In this document: positions 15,755-24,624 of the stretch, piece after piece
Layout of the letters: every line of letters begins with the position of its first letter
Position numbering within the stretch: the first letter of the stretch is position 1
From: Mycolicibacterium pyrenivorans
GTDB lineage: Bacteria > Actinomycetota > Actinomycetes > Mycobacteriales > Mycobacteriaceae
Direction: 5' to 3'
DNA length: 42,205 nucleotides
NCBI RefSeq assembly: GCF_025821625.1
Contig: NZ_JACKSH010000024.1
Span: forward strand, 1-42,205
Notes under the pieces: generated by a model
Database searches by the model: none
Seen by the model: the letters and a program-made list of their open reading frames with translations, nothing else
What the model was told of the DNA's origin: nothing
Made by a program: the position numbers and the translations under genes

Positions 15755-16678
15755 ATGACGGATTCCGGCGCGACCCGCGTTGCGGTGTACCTCGACTTCG
15801 ACAACATCGTGATCTCGCGATACGACCAGGTGAACGGGCGCAACTCCTTCCAGCGCGACAAGGCCAAGGGCCTCGACGAGGATCCGGGCCGACTGGCCCG
15901 CGCCACCGTCGATGTCGGCGCGATCATCGACTTCGCGTCCTCCTTCGGCACGCTGGTGCTGACGCGTGCCTACGCCGACTGGTCGGCCGAGATCAATGCC
16001 GGCTACCGCGGCCAACTGGTGGGACGCGCCGTGGATCTGGTGCAGTTGTTCCCGGCGGCGGCGTACGGCAAGAACGGGGCAGACATCCGGCTGGCCGTGG
16101 ATGCGGTCGAGGACATGTTCCGGTTACCCGACCTGACGCACGTGGTGATCGTCGCCGGTGATTCCGACTACATCGCGCTCGCCCAGCGGTGCAAGCGCCT
16201 GGGCCGGTATGTGGTGGGCATCGGCGTGGCCGGATCGTCGAGCCGCATGTTGGCGGCGGCGTGCGACGAGTTCGTCACCTACGACGCGCTGCCCGGCATC
16301 CCGGTGTTCGAGCCGACCCCGGCTGCCGACGACAGTGCCGAGAAGCCGCCGCCGAAGAAGCGCTCGGGACGGGCGAAGGCCGTGCAGCAGCGCGAGACAC
16401 CCGAGGAGCCCGAGACAGAGGAGCCGGAGACACCCGATCCCCAGGCCGCGGCGACCGGGCTGCTGACCCGCGCGCTGCGGATCGGCCTGGAAAAAGACGA
16501 TGCCGACTGGCTGCACAATTCCGCGGTGAAGGCGCAGATGAAACGCATGGATCCCTCGTTCAGCGAAAAGTCGCTCGGTTTCAAGTCTTTCAGCGACTTC
16601 CTGCGATCGCGCTCCGACGTCGTGGAGCTCGATGAGAGTTCGACGACGCGGATGGTGCGGCTCCGGGAGAAGGCATGA
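15755..16678 (+). CDS. NYN-domain nuclease-like protein with C-terminal LOTUS/OST-HTH domain
   Basis: A 307-residue, two-domain protein. The NYN (PIN-like) domain spans about 5-178 and keeps the acidic residues of the metal site: Asp14 and Asp16 (VYLDFDNIV), Asp110 (GADIRLAVD), and Asp136 and Asp138 (VIVAGDSDYIAL). A charged, low-complexity linker rich in Glu, Pro and Lys (about 185-230) leads to a winged-helix LOTUS/OST-HTH module (about 233-304: TGLLTRALRIGL through FSDFLRSRSDVVEL). NYN domains are predicted RNases and LOTUS domains bind RNA, so an RNA-processing or decay role is likely. The ATG at 15755 is chosen over an upstream one at 15692; CAGACT ends 6 bases before it, the leaderless pattern. 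Its stop overlaps the next gene start. Confidence 0.85.
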   Translation: MTDSGATRVAVYLDFDNIVISRYDQVNGRNSFQRDKAKGLDEDPGRLARATVDVGAIIDFASSFGTLVLTRAYADWSAEINAGYRGQLVGRAVDLVQLFPAAAYGKNGADIRLAVDAVEDMFRLPDLTHVVIVAGDSDYIALAQRCKRLGRYVVGIGVAGSSSRMLAAACDEFVTYDALPGIPVFEPTPAADDSAEKPPPKKRSGRAKAVQQRETPEEPETEEPETPDPQAAATGLLTRALRIGLEKDDADWLHNSAVKAQMKRMDPSFSEKSLGFKSFSDFLRSRSDVVELDESSTTRMVRLREKA

Positions 16679-17046
16679 CGATGGACTCCCGGTTGCGGGA
16701 AATGCTCGACGAGTTCGAACTGCGCAAGCTCGTGAACAGCTACTGCCGCGCCGTCGATCGCGGCGACATCGCGCATCTGCGCAGCCTTTACCATCAGGAC
16801 GCCGCGGATGACCACGGCGGCTTCTCGAAAAGGTCGGCCGACGATTTCCTCGGCAAGTACGAGAAGCGTTCCGGTGCATGGGGTTTCACAGAACGCAGGA
16901 TCGTCACCGACTGGGCACACGTGAACGATCCGTCCACCGTGGACCTGAGCCACCCCATCACCAGGGACACCCCGAAGGGCAGCACAGGTGCCGACGACCC
17001 GTCACACGGGTTCTTCTCGCTGCTGGGCGGCCACCTCGAGCGCTGA
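16675..17046 (+). CDS. SnoaL/NTF2-like protein, apparently internally deleted
   Basis: A 123-residue protein whose first 60 residues (LREMLDEFELRKLVNSYCRAVDRGDIAHLRSLYH, then ADDHGGF) match the start of a SnoaL/NTF2-like domain. The sequence from about residue 61 (KYEKRSGAWGFTERRIVTDWAHV) looks like the final two strands of the same fold (typically RYVDRFEKRDGRWRI...VVYDW). The middle of the fold, about 60-70 residues including the HFLGN-type strand, is missing with the frame kept. Normal family length is about 135-180. The ATG overlaps the NYN gene stop (ATGA); a second ATG six bases later is possible. Members are aldol-type cyclases, dehydratases or isomerases, and this version is unlikely to fold normally. 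Confidence 0.65.
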   Translation: MTMDSRLREMLDEFELRKLVNSYCRAVDRGDIAHLRSLYHQDAADDHGGFSKRSADDFLGKYEKRSGAWGFTERRIVTDWAHVNDPSTVDLSHPITRDTPKGSTGADDPSHGFFSLLGGHLER

Positions 17047-17062
17047 GGGGCTACCCCGCCCG

Positions 17063-18175
17063 TCACGAAACCGAGGTCGGCGCCTCCGACAACGTCACCA
17101 GTTCGGCCTGCGGCCGGGCGGGCACCTCCTCGGCGTGGAACCAGCGGAACGCCAGATTGCCGCGCGGATAGTCCACGGTGGACACCGAATTCGGGTGATC
17201 GGTCATGCCCTTGGAGATGACGATGGTCACCGACCCGTCGCTGTTGGGAATCGCGGTGCGCGCGTTGACCGACACCCGGGCGTCGGTCACGATGTGACCG
17301 CCCATGAACTGGTTCCACACCACCATGTTCCAGAATCGGGATACCGGTGGGCGATGGGTGACCACCAGGGCTTCGTCGTCCTCGAGGACGAAGCTGCCGT
17401 ACGAGTAGCACGCATCGCGGGCCGACCAGCCGAAGTTGCTGTCCTGCACCTGGTACGGCTCGCCGAATTCGTTTGCGAGCTGGGCGGTCTGGTGACCGAG
17501 CGCGTGGGTCTCGTCCACCCTCGCCCCGACCGCCAGCGGCACGATCGCGAACATCGTCCGCAACCACGCCGCACAGGCCCGCAACGCCGCCGCCGTCTCG
17601 GCGTCTCCGTGCCGGATCGGGTCGGGATCCTCGAGCGCCTCGATCTTCCAGCTGACCGGCCGTCCGGTGAGCGGATCGACCTGGTAGTCACGGGTCACCA
17701 GCACCGCCATGCCCGGCAGCGGGCCGATCTCGAACGCGAAATCGCCGGTGGTGTCGATGGCGCCCGAGGTCTCCAGGTCGCTGTCGTTGACGATCTTGAC
17801 CACCCGGTCGGACCAGGTCCCTGGAGCGGGTTCGTTGTAGGCGGTGACCGAGAAGTAGACGCTGTCACCACGATTGCCGCTGATCCGGTAGCGCCGCCGA
17901 TCGTCCACCGGGCACATGTGGTACCACGCGTCGGTGTTGTCGCCGCCCCACCGCCGGTCCCGGCGGAACGGGGTGTTCAGTTCGACGAACCGGGGCCTGC
18001 TCGGCTCGGGGAACAGGTAGGTGTCGAAGGCCACCCCGAGCGTGGTGGCCAGCATCCGGTACCCGTCGGCGAGGTGGCGGTCGTCGGTGACGGCACGGTC
18101 CCCCTCGAGGAAGCTGCGATCCAACCCGCCCAGGGTCTCGAGCAGTTCCCGCCATGCGGCGGTGGATTCGGTCAT
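17063..18175 (-). CDS. DUF1214-domain protein
   Basis: A 370-residue protein of the DUF1214 type. The N-terminal half contains RPRFVELNTPFRRDRRWGGDNTDAWYHM and the C-terminal half the DUF1214 core, with WNMVVWNQFMGGHIVTDARVS and ISKGMTDHPNSVSTVDYPRGNLAFRWFHAEE. The family is common in mycobacteria near steroid and lipid catabolic genes; its biochemical activity is not established. There is no signal peptide or membrane segment. The ATG at 18175 overlaps the stop of the TetR gene upstream (4 bases), so regulator and DUF1214 protein are translated from one transcript. The gene runs convergent to the NTF2-like gene, with only 16 bases between their ends. Confidence 0.8.
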   Translation of the reverse strand: MTESTAAWRELLETLGGLDRSFLEGDRAVTDDRHLADGYRMLATTLGVAFDTYLFPEPSRPRFVELNTPFRRDRRWGGDNTDAWYHMCPVDDRRRYRISGNRGDSVYFSVTAYNEPAPGTWSDRVVKIVNDSDLETSGAIDTTGDFAFEIGPLPGMAVLVTRDYQVDPLTGRPVSWKIEALEDPDPIRHGDAETAAALRACAAWLRTMFAIVPLAVGARVDETHALGHQTAQLANEFGEPYQVQDSNFGWSARDACYSYGSFVLEDDEALVVTHRPPVSRFWNMVVWNQFMGGHIVTDARVSVNARTAIPNSDGSVTIVISKGMTDHPNSVSTVDYPRGNLAFRWFHAEEVPARPQAELVTLSEAPTSVS

Positions 18176-18747
18176 GCGCTGATTCCTCTCACGATAAGGG
18201 TGGCGGCCCGGTCCATCCAGCCGTCATCGAGTGCTGTTCCGCGGGTGAGCAACGACACGAGGGTGATACCGGCGACGGCCTCGGCCAACTCGTCCGCGGA
18301 CACCTCGGAGCGCACCTCCCCGCGCTCGACGGCGCGGCGCAGGAAGTCTCCGAGACCGCCGGTGATGATGTCGCCGAACCGGGTCAACAGTGCGGCGTGC
18401 AGGGTGGGGTCGGCGGCCATCTCGCCGATCAGTCCCGGAAGGGCGGCACGCGCGGGTGGCGCGGTCAGGACGTCGGCGACGCGCCGCACCATTTCCCGGA
18501 CGTCGGCGGGAAGCGAACCGGTGGCTGGGATCTCGGTCGACTCGTCGATCGGGAACACCGCCTCGTGAACCAGGTGTGCCTTGCCCGGCCAGCGACGGTA
18601 GATGGCGGGCTTGCTGGTTCCGGCGCGCCGGGCGATCGTGTCCACCGTCAGTTCGGCGTACGGGACCTCACCGAGCAACTCGACGGTCGCGCTCAGCACA
18701 GCGTCGTCGATCTGCCGGTTCCTGGGGCGTCCCAGCTCTGTTCTCAT
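18172..18747 (-). CDS. TetR-family regulator
   Basis: A 191-residue TetR repressor beginning MRTELGRPRNRQ. The HTH is LTVDTIARRAGTSKPAIYRRWPGKAHLVHEAVF, with the C-terminal ligand domain from about 70 on. The frame stays open 18 codons further upstream, but that stretch covers the divergent sulfotransferase start and a 21-base palindrome, so the ATG at 18747 is preferred. It is coupled to the DUF1214 gene by overlap and divergent from the sulfotransferase, with only 28 bases between the two start codons. It most likely represses both. The ligand is unknown; the RPRNRQID...RRWPGKAHL signature is frequent among mycobacterial lipid- and xenobiotic-linked TetR proteins. Confidence 0.87.
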   Translation of the reverse strand: MRTELGRPRNRQIDDAVLSATVELLGEVPYAELTVDTIARRAGTSKPAIYRRWPGKAHLVHEAVFPIDESTEIPATGSLPADVREMVRRVADVLTAPPARAALPGLIGEMAADPTLHAALLTRFGDIITGGLGDFLRRAVERGEVRSEVSADELAEAVAGITLVSLLTRGTALDDGWMDRAATLIVRGISA

Positions 18748-18768
18748 TACGTGACTCAGAGTAACATA
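18748..18768. promoter_or_regulatory. 21-base palindromic operator filling the TetR/sulfotransferase gap
   Basis: The element has the symmetric form TAnGTnACT-CAG-AGTnACnTA, with two mismatched pairs over its length. It begins at the base adjacent to the TetR ATG and ends 7 bases before the sulfotransferase GTG. A dimer bound here would cover both promoters. TAACAT (18762-18767) is a possible -10 for a leaderless sulfotransferase transcript. Confidence 0.6.
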
Positions 18769-18775
18769 ACTCGCC

Positions 18776-20021
18776 GTGACCGAATCCACGGGTGATCTCA
18801 TCGTGCTCGACGACCTGGCTGCTCCGCGTTATAGCGCTGAGGCGCAACAGGTTCGAGACATGATGGCGCCGCTGGCCGCCGACTGCCCGCTCGACTCCGA
18901 GGTGCTGCACCGCGCGGCGCGGGAGGCGACGGGACTCGACGACTTCGGCCCGGACGACTACCGCGAGCGCCTCGACCGCTACCTCGCGGCGCTCAACGAC
19001 ATCGACGACATGCACGCACCCGGGGTGGTGAACTTCTTCAGCCAGATCTCCCAGTGGCTGAAGAACCGCCTGCTCCTCACCGACCTGCTCACCCGTCACC
19101 CCGAGATCCATGATGTCGAACTGGTCCCACCGGTGGTCATCGCCGGATTGCCCCGCACCGGAACCACCCATCTGCACAACCTGCTGGCGGCAGGCCCGAC
19201 TTTCCGCACCATGCAGTACTGGGAGAGCGTCGAGCCGTTCCCGCTACCGTCCGAAGCCGGGATGGAACCGGATCCGAGGCGGGCGCGGATGGACCTGGCG
19301 GTCTCGATGATGGACCTGCTGATGCCGCACTTCCGCAGCATGCACGAGATGACGACCGATCATGTGCACGAAGAGATTCAGCTCCTCGCCAACGACTTCT
19401 CGACCATGCTGATGGAGACGCTGGCGCACGTCCCGAGTTGGCGCGACTACTACCTGGGGCACGACCAGACGCCCCACTACGAGTACCTGGCAACACAACT
19501 CAAGGCGATGCAGTTCCTCAGGGGCGGCAGGCGCTGGCTGCTGAAGTCCCCGCAGCACCTCGAACAACTGCCGGTGCTCGATCGCGTCTTTCCCGGGCTC
19601 GTCGTCGTCTGCACCCACCGCGACCCCGTCCCCGTGACCTTGTCGATGCTGGCCATGGTGGCGTATTCGTCGCGCATGTACAGCGCTTCTCCGCCGGTGC
19701 GCGAGATCGGCATCCTGGGTGAACCGGCTGGACCTGATGCTGTCGGAGTTGATCCGCGATCGTGACGTCATCGGCGCTGAGCGGTCGATGGACGTCCGGT
19801 TCGACGACTACATGGCCGACCAGGTCGGCGTCGCCGAACAGGTTTACGAGTTGGCCGGCGAGACGATGACCGATGACGATCGCACCGCGATCGACCGCTA
19901 CATCGCCGAGCACAAACGCAACCGGTTCGGCAGGGTCCAGACGTCCGGCGAGATGTTCGGTGTCGACGAACAGGACCTCCGGGAGCGGTTCTCCCCCTAT
20001 GTCCACAGGTTCCTGAACTAG
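18776..20021 (+). pseudogene. Sulfotransferase gene broken by a frameshift
   Basis: The first frame (18776-19765, GTG start) encodes the N-terminal 80% of a PAPS-dependent sulfotransferase. It has the 5'-phosphosulfate loop AGLPRTGTTHL (about 123-133) and the 3'-phosphate segment KSPQHLEQLPVLDRVFPGLVVVCTHRDP. It then runs out in GEPAGPDAVGVDPRS. The rest of the family sequence continues in the +1 frame: WVNRLDLMLSELIRDRDVIGAERSMDV onward, ending FSPYVHRFLN at 20021. Removing one base from the CC or GGG runs at 19714-19719 would give EIGIWVNRL, so a single-base insertion there explains it. Without that, the product lacks its C-terminal 100 residues. Mycobacterial homologues sulfate lipids or small molecules; the acceptor here is unknown. 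Confidence 0.8.
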
Positions 20022-20027
20022 GACAAC

Positions 20028-20044
20028 GGGAACGGTGTTCGCCC
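20028..20044. terminator. Weak hairpin between convergent genes
   Basis: GGGAAC, a three-base loop, then GTTC(G)CCC form a stem with one bulged base in the 24-base space between the sulfotransferase and TreS-like genes. It could end transcription from either side; no T-run follows. Confidence 0.3.
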
Positions 20045-20045
20045 C

Positions 20046-22292
20046 TCAGGACGAAACGCCGGGAGTGTCCAGATCCTCGACGTGGCTCTCCACCAACAGG
20101 GACATGCCGTGCAGCGGCGCCAACTCGACCCCGAAGCTGTGCAGGTCGTCCACGGTTGCCAGTTCGGTACCGGTGAACATGTCCGAGACCCGCGCACCCG
20201 GCGGGAGGTGTTCGGAACGCACGGTTCCCGCGCTCGGCTCGTTGGCGAAGTTCAGGACCGTCAGCTGAAGGCGGCCCTCCCCCTCCAGCTCGTGAACGAG
20301 GACCAGCATGCCGCGGTGGGACACTTCCGGGATGTCCAGCTGCCGGCTGGTGGCGATGCCGTAGTGCGATCTCACCTTGAGGATCGCCTGTAGTTGCCGC
20401 ACGAAACTCGTCTCGTCGGCGAGCTGCTCCGGAATAGAACCGTAAAGGCTTCGGCCACGCGGCATTCCGGCCGCCGACTGCTTGGCCTGGGGGTTGATGC
20501 CCATCAGGTCGTGTGCGGCCCGATTGATCCACCGGGTGTCCCCGCCTGCGACGAGTTCGGACACCGCACTGATCGGCAGGGTCAGCATTCCGCACAGATC
20601 CCAGCCGGACAGCGCGAACACCCCCGGCTGCAGGGCGTTGAACATCGCCAGCAGCAGGTGCGCGCGGCGGATGAGGTCGATGTCCTCGATCTCGTCGAGG
20701 TCGCCGATACCCAGTGCCGCGGCGACGACCGATGCCGTCGTGCAGGCGATGCCGTTGGTGGTGAAGACCTGGTTGTAGGGCGCCGCCACGCCGGTCAACT
20801 GCTGGATCAGGTCGCTGCGTACCGATGCGGCGATCTGTTCGCCCGTGAGGTCGGCCGCTTTGTAGGTGTAGATGTCGTCGCGGTGGCCGTTCTCCCAGTG
20901 GAGCAGCTCGTAGGTCAGTTCGTCGTGGTTCTGCAGGGCGTGCACCAGCGACGCAGGATCGACCCCCAGTTCCAGCGTGGTGCGCAGCGTCAGCCGGAGA
21001 AACTCGGTGTCGGCGGTGGCGAGCGCATGTTGGTAGGCCGGTCGGTTGACGAAGTCATAGGACAGATCCGCTCCCGCCTCACCGATCTGGCGGATGTCGT
21101 CGATCGTCAGGTTCAGTTCCTGGAACGTGAATCCGCCGACCTTGCGCACCATGCTCGCGATGAGGTGGTTGGCCGCCTCGGACAGCGGATGGCCCTCCGA
21201 CCACGCGGTGCTCCCCTCGGAGGCGGCCTTCTCGACGCCGAGGAACCCGTTGGCATCCAGACGTAGCGCCCCGGTGCCCAGGTCGGCCAACGAGTGCAGA
21301 GCATCCCCGATGACCATCCGCATCCCGGCGAACGAGGGATCCAGCCAGTTGATCGACGGCTGACCATCTTTGAAGTAATGCAGGTAGACCCACCGTCGCG
21401 CGACACCGTCGACGCCGGTGACCGGCCGCGTGACGCTCCAGTTCGTCACCTTGACGCCCTCGGCGTAGAAGATGACCCGCTGCAGGCGGCCGATGATGTA
21501 ACCCGCCTTGTCCAGCCATTCCTCGGTGACGGCGTCGATGTTCACCGAGTCCGCACCGGCAGGGACCTCGGGCAGCTCGTGCCAGTCGCGCGGGTCGATC
21601 TCGACCATGTGGTAAATGCCTGGGTAGTCAGCGTATTTCATCTCGGCAAGGCGGAAATCAGACCCTTTGCCGGTGTGGCCGGGCACGATGTCGTCGATGA
21701 TGGTCCCGCCGTACCACGTTGCGGTGGCGCACATTTGACGGAACTCGTCTTCGGTTCCGAACGCCGGATCGATCTGTGTGCTGATCCGATCGAAGTGGCC
21801 GTCGACGCTCGGCGTGTACTGCCAGCCCGAGATGCCGCCGGCCCGCTTCACCGGACCGGTGTGGATCGCTTCGATGCCGATCTCGGCGAAGGCCTGCCAC
21901 ATCAACTCGTTGGCCATGGCCTTGAGGAACGATTCGTCCGGCCGGGTGATCAACGACAGCGGATAGGCCGTGAACCAGACCGACGCGGTATCGACGGCGC
22001 CGCGCGGATTGGGCGTGGCAAACGGGTTCTGCCACATCGAACCCTGACCGGAGAACTGCTGGCTGATCTCGTTGGCGTCGGCCAGCATCGACTGGGCCCG
22101 CAGCCACTCCACGTAGGCGGGGTTGGTTCCGTTGGCAGGCCCGTCCTGGGTGATGGAACGTCGGGTGAACGGCGCCTTGACGCGTGGCCGGAACCGCAAG
22201 GTGCGAGGGCGGGCGGGGTGGAGGTGCTCGGCGTAGGTCGGCTCGACCGGCTCCGGAGCCTGTTCGTCCCCGAAGTCCTCCAGCTCCGACAT
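20046..22292 (-). CDS. Trehalose-synthase-like GH13 enzyme
   Basis: A 748-residue GH13 protein distantly related to maltose alpha-D-glucosyltransferase (TreS). After an acidic, Pro-rich N-terminus, the barrel carries the nucleophile Asp346 ([10 protein letters not shown]), the acid/base Glu392 ([13 protein letters not shown]) and the stabiliser Asp457 ([13 protein letters not shown]). All catalytic residues are present. A beta-sandwich C domain ends the protein. It is longer than typical TreS (about 600) and the motif wording differs, so it may act on another alpha-glucan or maltoside, not trehalose. The ATG at 22292 has AAGGAGG 4 bases before it; the frame stays open to 22970, but that extra part lies opposite the oxidoreductase gene. 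No signal peptide. Confidence 0.85.
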   Translation of the reverse strand: MSELEDFGDEQAPEPVEPTYAEHLHPARPRTLRFRPRVKAPFTRRSITQDGPANGTNPAYVEWLRAQSMLADANEISQQFSGQGSMWQNPFATPNPRGAVDTASVWFTAYPLSLITRPDESFLKAMANELMWQAFAEIGIEAIHTGPVKRAGGISGWQYTPSVDGHFDRISTQIDPAFGTEDEFRQMCATATWYGGTIIDDIVPGHTGKGSDFRLAEMKYADYPGIYHMVEIDPRDWHELPEVPAGADSVNIDAVTEEWLDKAGYIIGRLQRVIFYAEGVKVTNWSVTRPVTGVDGVARRWVYLHYFKDGQPSINWLDPSFAGMRMVIGDALHSLADLGTGALRLDANGFLGVEKAASEGSTAWSEGHPLSEAANHLIASMVRKVGGFTFQELNLTIDDIRQIGEAGADLSYDFVNRPAYQHALATADTEFLRLTLRTTLELGVDPASLVHALQNHDELTYELLHWENGHRDDIYTYKAADLTGEQIAASVRSDLIQQLTGVAAPYNQVFTTNGIACTTASVVAAALGIGDLDEIEDIDLIRRAHLLLAMFNALQPGVFALSGWDLCGMLTLPISAVSELVAGGDTRWINRAAHDLMGINPQAKQSAAGMPRGRSLYGSIPEQLADETSFVRQLQAILKVRSHYGIATSRQLDIPEVSHRGMLVLVHELEGEGRLQLTVLNFANEPSAGTVRSEHLPPGARVSDMFTGTELATVDDLHSFGVELAPLHGMSLLVESHVEDLDTPGVSS

Positions 22293-22517
22293 GACCCTCC
22301 TTCTCATATCCAGCACCGCACGCGCAGCGCCCGCAACGCGATCCTGGCGGTATTGCCAACTCGTCGCATCCGGAAACCGGCGGACTCGGCAAGCGAACCC
22401 TAGATCACCGACTCCCGGCACAGGCACGGCCGGCGCCCTCCAAGGTAGAGGAACCCGGAGGAAAGGCCGTCGACGTGCACAACAGACGAAACGGCGCCCA
22501 CGGCAGAGACGCAAGGA

Positions 22518-22523
22518 CACAAT
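22518..22523 (+). promoter_or_regulatory. -10-like hexamer for a leaderless LLM oxidoreductase
   Basis: CACAAT ends 6 bases before the ATG at 22530, the spacing seen for several other genes here. The 237-base divergent region 22293-22529 otherwise shows only the Shine-Dalgarno of the TreS-like gene and no clear operator. Confidence 0.35.
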
Positions 22524-22529
22524 GGGCGG

Positions 22530-23690
22530 ATGCGCTTCGGAAACTTCATGGCTCCCTTCCACCCGGTCGGGCAGAACCCGACACTCGCCATCGAGCGGGA
22601 CCTCGAGTTGATCGTGGCGATGGACCGCCTCGGCTTCGCCGAGGCGTGGATCGGCGAGCACCACTCCGCGGGGTTCGAGATCATCGCGTCGCCCGAGGTC
22701 GTCATCGCCGTCGCCGCGGAGCGCACCAAGCACATCAAGCTCGGGACCGGTGTCAGCTCCCTGCCGTACCACCACCCGTTGATGCTCGCCGACCGCATGG
22801 TTCTGCTCGACCACCTCACCCGCGGCCGTGCCATGCTCGGCTGCGGGCCCGGTCAGCTCACGTCGGACGCGCACATGCTGGGAATCCCTGCCGACGAGCA
22901 ACGGCCACGCATGGAGCAGAGCCTCGACGCGATCATGCGGCTTCTCCGCGGTGAGACCGTCACGATGCACACCGACGGGTTCACCCTCCAGGACGCGCGC
23001 CTACAGCTGAAGCCGTACAGCGACCCCTGCTTCGACGTCGCGGTCGCGGCGTCCTTCTCCCCCACCGGGCCGCGCGGCGCGGGCAGGCACGGCATCGGCA
23101 TGCTGTCGATCGCAGCGACCGCGAAACAGGGTATGGACCTGCTGGCCCAGCACTGGACGACGTGGGAGGAGGTCGCCCTCGAGCACGGTCATGTCGCCGA
23201 CCGCTCGAAGTGGCGGCTGGTCGGCCCGATGCACCTCGCCGACACCCGCGAGCAGGCCGAGCGCGAGGTCGAGTACGGAATCGCAGAGTTCTCAAGGTAT
23301 TTCAGCCACATCCTGCCCGCGGGTCCGGTGCAGGGCGAGACGGCCGCGGAGATCATCGCCAACAACCGGGAATCCGGCTTCGCCGTCATCGGCACACCCG
23401 AGGACGCGGTCGCCAAGATCTCCGAGCTCGTCGAGGCAAGCAACGGCGGGTTCGGCGCATTCCTGCTCTTCGACCACGACTGGGCCCCGCCCGTCGCGAA
23501 ACTGCACAGCTATGAGCTCTTCGCGCAGTATGTGATGCCGCACTTCACCGGTCAACTGGCGCCACCGACCGCCTCGTGCGACTGGGTGACCGCAAGCGGG
23601 ACCGAGTTCGTGGACCGCGCCGCGCATGCGATCGGCAAGGCGATCGAGGATCACGCCGCCGAGCAGGAGGCCAAGAAAGCCCCGCGCTGA
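22530..23690 (+). CDS. LLM-class flavin-dependent monooxygenase (luciferase-like)
   Basis: A 386-residue protein of the bacterial luciferase TIM-barrel family. It begins [17 protein letters not shown] and contains the family segments [24 protein letters not shown] and [38 protein letters not shown]. Members use FMNH2 (or F420) and oxygen to oxidise substrates; the nearest named types that come to mind are limonene 1,2-monooxygenase- and alkanal-monooxygenase-like proteins. The C-terminal tail of about 60 residues ([30 protein letters not shown]) is longer than the core fold needs. The gene is monocistronic, divergent from the TreS-like gene and convergent to the lipoprotein gene. The substrate is unknown. 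Confidence 0.85.
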   Translation: MRFGNFMAPFHPVGQNPTLAIERDLELIVAMDRLGFAEAWIGEHHSAGFEIIASPEVVIAVAAERTKHIKLGTGVSSLPYHHPLMLADRMVLLDHLTRGRAMLGCGPGQLTSDAHMLGIPADEQRPRMEQSLDAIMRLLRGETVTMHTDGFTLQDARLQLKPYSDPCFDVAVAASFSPTGPRGAGRHGIGMLSIAATAKQGMDLLAQHWTTWEEVALEHGHVADRSKWRLVGPMHLADTREQAEREVEYGIAEFSRYFSHILPAGPVQGETAAEIIANNRESGFAVIGTPEDAVAKISELVEASNGGFGAFLLFDHDWAPPVAKLHSYELFAQYVMPHFTGQLAPPTASCDWVTASGTEFVDRAAHAIGKAIEDHAAEQEAKKAPR

Positions 23691-23731
23691 CCGCCCGGTT
23701 CCTCAGCCGGACGTCGCGCGCCGCACAGTGC

Positions 23732-24418
23732 CTACCACCGCGACCCGATGTCGTCGGCGATCAGCCCGGCGACCTTCGACGCTGAATCGGCGGGATTGGC
23801 ACTGCACGTGTTGATGTCGACGATGATGTTGTTCTTCAGCTGAAGCGCGCGTCCACACGCCCAGCCGGGGGCCGCGGCGTCCTTCTGGGTCGCGATGGTG
23901 CTCAGTGTGCCGTCGCCGTTCGAGATCTGTCCTGGGAACCACTGCGTTCCGCTCTGCGTGTGGGTGTACTCGCGGCAGGCCGGCCACTGCTGAGCCGAGG
24001 CGTCGAAGAACGCGGCCGCCATCTCCACGGTGGGGAACAACACGACGGCCTGCTTGAGGTAATGCGTGAAGTCATCGCCGTTGTTGAGGCTCTCATCGCG
24101 CTCGGCCCGGAAGCCGCTGTCGGCGTAGACGAGAGCCTCGGCCGCGCCGTCGACGGCAAGGCACTCCGGCGGCGACATGGTGGCGTTGTTGTCGCTCATC
24201 ACGGACTGGCTGCCGGTGACCGCCATTCCGGTCGTGCCCATCGCGGCGTTGATCTCCTCGGGGGTCAGCAACAAGCTCGCCAGCTCTCGCTCGACAAGGG
24301 GACGCGGGATCAGTGTCCGGGTGGGTGTCATCGACTCGGCGTTGCCTGTACTGGCACACCCGGCGGTGAGGACGCAGATGGCTGCTGCAGCTGCGAGCGT
24401 GGCCGTCGATCGGCGCAT
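23732..24418 (-). CDS. Lipoprotein with PknH_C-type sensor domain
   Basis: A 228-residue exported lipoprotein. The signal peptide MRRSTATLAAAAAICVLTAGC ends in a lipobox with Cys21, the lipidated residue. The mature part is a PknH-like extracellular domain (about 45-228), with paired cysteines expected to form disulfides (PECLAVDG, WPACREYTH, GWACGRAL, NTCSANPAD). M. tuberculosis has several stand-alone lipoproteins of this type in addition to the PknH kinase ectodomain; their ligands are unknown. It lies at the outer face of the membrane. The gene is convergent to the LLM oxidoreductase gene and divergent from the Tat-exported DUF1906 gene, within a run of envelope genes. Confidence 0.85.
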   Translation of the reverse strand: MRRSTATLAAAAAICVLTAGCASTGNAESMTPTRTLIPRPLVERELASLLLTPEEINAAMGTTGMAVTGSQSVMSDNNATMSPPECLAVDGAAEALVYADSGFRAERDESLNNGDDFTHYLKQAVVLFPTVEMAAAFFDASAQQWPACREYTHTQSGTQWFPGQISNGDGTLSTIATQKDAAAPGWACGRALQLKNNIIVDINTCSANPADSASKVAGLIADDIGSRW

Positions 24419-24612
24419 GGACAGCTCCCCCTTCGAGCAGAGAACAACATGTGTACGTGGCGCGATATCCCCGGTAGCGCGACACTGCGAAAATGGTGCA
24501 ACACCGCCGCCGAGGCCGTCGGTACTTCGGGCGGTGTTTCCTGATAACGATGAACTGCGCTTCTTGGTAACGAATCGTGAGCGAGCACGGCCGGACCCGG
24601 CCCGGGCGTTGC

Positions 24613-24618
24613 TACCAT
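24613..24618 (+). promoter_or_regulatory. -10 hexamer of a leaderless DUF1906 transcript
   Basis: TACCAT (TANNNT) followed by 6 bases and then GTG at 24625. This fixes the preferred start of the DUF1906 gene 16 codons inside the longest open frame. Confidence 0.5.
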
Positions 24619-24624
24619 CGCGGC

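Noticed and set aside
16988..18568. 526-codon plus-strand frame opposite the DUF1214 and TetR genes
   Set aside because: It spans two genes with clear family signatures on the other strand and has no domain.
20394..21266. 290-codon plus-strand frame opposite the TreS-like gene
   Set aside because: It is antisense to the catalytic barrel, whose motifs are intact.
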